A model generated the notes under the pieces. That model did no database searches. It worked only from the letters and a program-made list of their open reading frames with translations, and was not told the origin of the DNA. The position numbers were made by a program, and so were the translations under genes. DNA of 10,013 nucleotides. It comes from Candidatus Aminicenantota bacterium. GTDB lineage: Bacteria; Acidobacteriota; B3-B38; Guanabaribacteriales; B3-B38. Where the stretch lies: the NCBI GenBank assembly GCA_029880275.1, contig JAOUOQ010000050.1, positions 1 through 10,013 of the forward strand, in the 5' to 3' direction. Below are positions 7,808 to 10,013 of this stretch, one piece after another; the stretch's first letter is position 1; each line of letters starts with the position of its first letter.

Positions 7808-7887
7808 GCCCTTAAACCTTTTTAAAAGAAAAGCTCCATCTTTCGGGCAAGAAAAAACAATAGCAAAATCCTCTGCAAGATAAATTT

Positions 7888-7916
7888 ATTCTAATCAATT
7901 ATAAGGTAAAAAACAA
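7888..7916 (-). promoter_or_regulatory. Possible promoter of the ntrYX operon
   Basis: On the minus strand TTGTTT (7911-7916) and TAGAAT (7888-7893) are separated by 17 bp, lying between lpxC and ntrY. The leader would be about 75 nt. The -35 box is only partly conserved and the gap is AT-rich, so co-transcription from lpxC is still possible. No sigma54-type GG-N10-GC element was noticed here. Confidence 0.4.
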
Positions 7917-7965
7917 GAGAATTTTAAGAAATGGGTAGCTTTATCTCACAGTAATATAAGCTTTT

Positions 7966-8886
7966 TCAGGCTTTAGACCAGCCGACCCCTTCTTGGGATA
8001 AAGCTGGGGCTTTTAAGGCAGGTACTGGTACCGTGGAAGGTGGGCTAACGAACTCCCAGCATTCCCTCTCTTTCAGAATTTTCTTCACCAGCTCAATGTG
8101 AAGGGAATGCCCCCCCTTCACTGCTACCAAGTGCCCTATCAATTGATGCCGTAAAAAAGCGAGGTCTCCGATGGCGTCCAGAGCTTTATGACGCACAAGC
8201 TCGTTTTCAAAACGGAGGCTCTTGTTAAGGATGGTGCTTTCGCCAATAATTATGGCGTTGTCCAGCGATCCCCCTTTGGCATAGCCGTTCTTTCGTATCT
8301 TTTCTACCTCTTTCAGAAATCCGAATGTGCGGGCGGGAGCTATTTCCTCGGCAAATGTCTTGGGGCGAATCGGTAAGCTTATCTTTTGCCTGCGTATTAA
8401 AGGATGCTCAAACTCGATGGTATAGGTGACCCTGAAGGTTGACGAGGGTAAAAGTGCAATACTCTTGCCTTTATACTCAATTCTTATGGGCTTTTTAATC
8501 TTGATTACACGGCGATAACTATTAAGATTTTTTATCTCTGCTTCGTGGAGCAAATAGATAAAGGGAGCAGCACTTCCATCCATAATGGGAATCTCTTGAG
8601 AGCTAAGCTCAATTATCAAATTGTCAATCCCCAGAACATGAAGGGTGGCTAACAGATGCTCTACCGTTTCGATGGAGACATTGCCCCGACGAATAGAAGT
8701 TGCATACCTTGTTTTAGACAGAAACTTAACCAGCGGTTTTACTGCGAAGTTTTTCAGGTCAGTCCGTTTAAAAATGATGCCGGTGCCAGCTCCTGCAGGC
8801 TTAAACCTGAGGCTTACCTCTTTTCCTGAATGAAGTCCTATACCAGAGCAACTGACCTCCTTCCTGATCGTCTTCTGCCTGAACAT
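7966..8886 (-). CDS. lpxC: UDP-3-O-acyl-N-acetylglucosamine deacetylase
   Basis: LpxC is the cytoplasmic zinc amidase that removes the acetyl group from UDP-3-O-acyl-GlcNAc, the committed step of lipid A synthesis. The 306-residue length is normal. Visible signatures are SGIGLHSG (14-21), SIETVEHLLATLH (71-83, with E76 and zinc ligand H77), IMDGSAAPFI (101-110), ARTFGF (185-190), RHKALDAIGDL (232-242, zinc ligands H233 and D237) and GGHSLH (258-263, catalytic-type H260). All key residues are present, so it should be active. The last about 26 residues form a Pro/Ala/Ser-rich tail. Upstream are GAAAGGAAG near the ATG and an extended -10 promoter. It is followed 158 bp later by ntrY rather than by fabZ, lpxA or other lipid A genes. 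Confidence 0.97.
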   Translation of the reverse strand: MFRQKTIRKEVSCSGIGLHSGKEVSLRFKPAGAGTGIIFKRTDLKNFAVKPLVKFLSKTRYATSIRRGNVSIETVEHLLATLHVLGIDNLIIELSSQEIPIMDGSAAPFIYLLHEAEIKNLNSYRRVIKIKKPIRIEYKGKSIALLPSSTFRVTYTIEFEHPLIRRQKISLPIRPKTFAEEIAPARTFGFLKEVEKIRKNGYAKGGSLDNAIIIGESTILNKSLRFENELVRHKALDAIGDLAFLRHQLIGHLVAVKGGHSLHIELVKKILKERECWEFVSPPSTVPVPALKAPALSQEGVGWSKA

Positions 8887-8922
8887 ATCTTCCTTTCGTT
8901 ATAAATAAAATATATAGCAAAT

Positions 8923-8931
8923 ATTATACCA
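8923..8931 (-). promoter_or_regulatory. Extended -10 promoter element upstream of lpxC
   Basis: On the minus strand TGGTATAAT (8923-8931) is a perfect -10 hexamer with the upstream TGn extension. A TTGACT lies farther up (8952-8957), but at a 23-bp spacing that is too long for a normal -35, so the extended -10 is the main evidence. Transcription would start about 30 nt before the lpxC ATG. The AATTG-N6-CAATT inverted repeat at 8944-8959 overlaps the upstream part. Expected product: lpxC, perhaps continuing into ntrYX. Confidence 0.6.
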
Positions 8932-9084
8932 TATAAATTAAAAAATTGGATAGTCAATTATCCCTTTCCTTATTAATGAATTACTGTTGATACTCTTTTA
9001 TTGAAATAAGGGAGCATCTTGCCGTTTTGTGTTGCAAATGCCACAATATTTAACCTATACTGTAGCAAAGAAGCCACACCTCCC

Positions 9085-9657
9085 CTACCCCTCTCCTCCA
9101 GGCAAGTCGAATTTCTTCAACTTTTTATATTCTGGCCCCTGAGGTTTCAAGATACTCTGGAAAAGATAAAAGCAGCCCACAGCTGCTTCCCCGAAAAATA
9201 GCTCCTGTCGCTTACCGATGGCGTTCACCCACTCATTTTGGTCTCTTAACTGCTTGATTCTTCCGATAGTCAAATGAGGGCTGAAAGCTCTTTTCTCTGG
9301 TGTAAAGCCCAAATCTCTCACCAAGGTCTCAATTTGCGAATAAAGCTGCTCTATCTGGTTCCCTTGCGACTCCATACCGACCCAGATAACCCTCGGTCTT
9401 GAGAGATTGGGAAAAGCCCCGAGACCTTTAATGCTTATTTTAAAGGGGGTGACCTCTCTTCCGCCCTTTGGAAGGATCTGGCATAATTGCTCTATTTTCT
9501 CCTCCGGCACCTCTCCCAGAAATCTTAAGGTGATATGAATATTAGCAGCCTCTACCCATTTGACTGAGGATCTAACCTCCCTCATTAACTCTTTCTGGAG
9601 TTTACCAATCTCCTCCTTCACTGCCGAAGGAATATCTGCTGCAATAAAAGCTCTCAT
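9085..9657 (-). CDS. thpR: RNA 2',3'-cyclic phosphodiesterase (2H/LigT family)
   Basis: ThpR belongs to the 2H phosphoesterases and opens RNA 2',3'-cyclic phosphates to 2'-phosphates; it was first described as an RNA ligase-like (LigT) activity on tRNA halves. The 190-residue protein has both HxT motifs: HITLRFLGEV (H41, T43) and HLTIGRI (H128, T130). The N-terminus MRAFIAADIP is typical of the family, which supports the ATG at 9657. The ribosome-binding sequence AGAGGA abuts the ATG with no normal spacing, and no better upstream start exists in frame. The gene sits about 36 nt beyond the upstream terminator, so it has little room for its own promoter. A 198-bp gap separates it from lpxC. The physiological substrate is unclear for bacterial members. 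Confidence 0.93.
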   Translation of the reverse strand: MRAFIAADIPSAVKEEIGKLQKELMREVRSSVKWVEAANIHITLRFLGEVPEEKIEQLCQILPKGGREVTPFKISIKGLGAFPNLSRPRVIWVGMESQGNQIEQLYSQIETLVRDLGFTPEKRAFSPHLTIGRIKQLRDQNEWVNAIGKRQELFFGEAAVGCFYLFQSILKPQGPEYKKLKKFDLPGGEG

Positions 9658-9666
9658 TCCTCTGAG

Positions 9667-9695
9667 TAAAAAAATAAATCCCTAAATAATTTCAA
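9667..9695 (-). promoter_or_regulatory. Weak candidate promoter for thpR
   Basis: On the minus strand TTGAAA (9690-9695) and TTTTTA (9667-9672) are 17 bp apart. The -10 box is poor. If used, transcription would begin only a few bases before the ATG, giving a nearly leaderless mRNA, which would fit the misplaced ribosome-binding sequence. Readthrough of the upstream terminator is the alternative. Confidence 0.2.
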
Positions 9696-9724
9696 AAATA
9701 AAAAACCCCCATACCATATAGGGG
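9694..9724 (-). terminator. Rho-independent terminator of the outer-membrane receptor gene
   Basis: On the minus strand an 8-bp stem, CCCCTATA with TATGGGGG (one G-U pair, 3-nt loop TGG), is followed directly by TTTTTTATTTTT. It lies just after the TAG of the receptor gene and before thpR, so it should separate the two transcripts. Confidence 0.85.
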
Positions 9725-9734
9725 CCCACTTTTT

Positions 9735-10013
9735 CTAAAAGAGGATGGAAAGCCCTGCTGTGATCTTCCGTGGGAAGCCGAGGGGGTTAAGCTCTCTGAG
9801 GTTGAAGAAGCTAACTGCCCGGTCATCGAGGAGGTTTTTCAACAGCAGGTAGAACTCACCCCGGGCATCCCCTTCCCAGGGCAGGGAGAACCCCTGTCGC
9901 ACCTGCAGGTCAAACGAAGAAAGGCTCCCCAGCCGCCTCAGCTCACTGCTCCCCTTTACATGACCCAGCTGCATGCGGTAGGTAGCCAGCAGCCGGGTCC
10001 CGATGGGCTCTAT
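9735..10013 (-). CDS. C-terminal end of a TonB-dependent-receptor-like outer-membrane beta-barrel (partial)
   Basis: Only the last 92 residues are in the window; the frame is open to the right edge, so the internal Met at 9974 is not a start. The sequence alternates polar and hydrophobic residues as in barrel strands (TRLLATYRMQLGHV; FDLQVRQGFSLP; GEFYLLLKNLLDD). It closes with GFPRKITAGLSILF, ending in phenylalanine. A conserved N-L-x-D turn, a G-x-PR motif and a C-terminal Phe are typical of the last strands of TonB-dependent receptors and are recognised by the BAM machinery. Plug domain, TonB box and signal peptide lie outside, so ligand and exact family cannot be given; another large beta-barrel is possible. 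Confidence 0.75.
   Translation of the reverse strand: MEPIGTRLLATYRMQLGHVKGSSELRRLGSLSSFDLQVRQGFSLPWEGDARGEFYLLLKNLLDDRAVSFFNLRELNPLGFPRKITAGLSILF

Noticed and set aside
7931..7968. AGCTT...AAGCT hairpin followed by TTTTT on the plus strand near the lpxC stop
   Set aside because: It has five AT-rich pairs with mismatches and points opposite to all nearby genes.
8968..9011. Inverted arms CCTTATT and AATAAGG between thpR and lpxC
   Set aside because: Seven AT-rich base pairs around a 30-nt loop, with no T-run, is not enough to call a terminator or riboswitch for the thpR end.
1..10013. Search for CRISPR arrays, tRNA/rRNA genes, insertion sequences, phage genes or defence islands
   Set aside because: No repeated spacer pattern, tRNA-like cloverleaf, transposase, integrase or defence-domain protein was seen; all long frames belong to housekeeping, envelope or regulatory families.

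Overview
This window looks like ordinary chromosome from a Gram-negative (lipid A-making) bacterium. The evidence is an lpxC gene, the C-terminal end of an apparent TonB-dependent outer-membrane receptor, and an NtrY/NtrX two-component pair. A large M14 peptidase with a GATase-like tail, a zinc-ribbon/RDD membrane protein and a stand-alone glutamate formimidoyltransferase suggest an uncultured or less-studied lineage, perhaps near Acidobacteriota or Aminicenantes. That placement is an impression from gene style, not a result. Nothing indicates phage, plasmid, transposon, CRISPR or RNA genes.

Layout. Positions 2-1813 (+) hold the C-terminal 603 residues of a probable M14-type zinc carboxypeptidase homologue, closed by a strong intrinsic terminator (1899-1938). 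Convergent to it is a zinc-ribbon/charged-linker/RDD membrane protein (1997-3082, -). A 183-bp divergent intergenic region follows, with promoter-like elements on both strands and two copies of the palindrome TATCWGATA. It leads to glutamate formimidoyltransferase (3266-4165, +; TTG start fixed by an AAGGAGG ribosome-binding site). From about 4187 to the right edge everything is on the minus strand. In transcription order: the tail of a TonB-dependent-receptor-like protein (9735-10013), an intrinsic terminator (9694-9724), thpR (9085-9657), lpxC (7966-8886), ntrY (5600-7807) and ntrX (4187-5572).

Function. NtrY is a membrane histidine kinase with a large extracytoplasmic region, HAMP, PAS and a kinase core; NtrX is its sigma54-type response regulator. 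The ntr genes are 27 bp apart and surely one operon. lpxC, which makes the committed step of lipid A synthesis, lies 158 bp upstream of ntrY in the same orientation, with a promoter candidate in the gap, so the linkage of envelope synthesis with NtrYX is suggestive but not proven. FtcD is a folate-linked one-carbon enzyme of histidine degradation, standing alone here without other hut genes.

I see no convincing novel multi-gene system. The most useful leads are the paired TATCWGATA sites centred 63 bp apart, the lpxC-ntrY-ntrX gene order, the RDD protein's architecture, and the tight placement of thpR behind a terminator.
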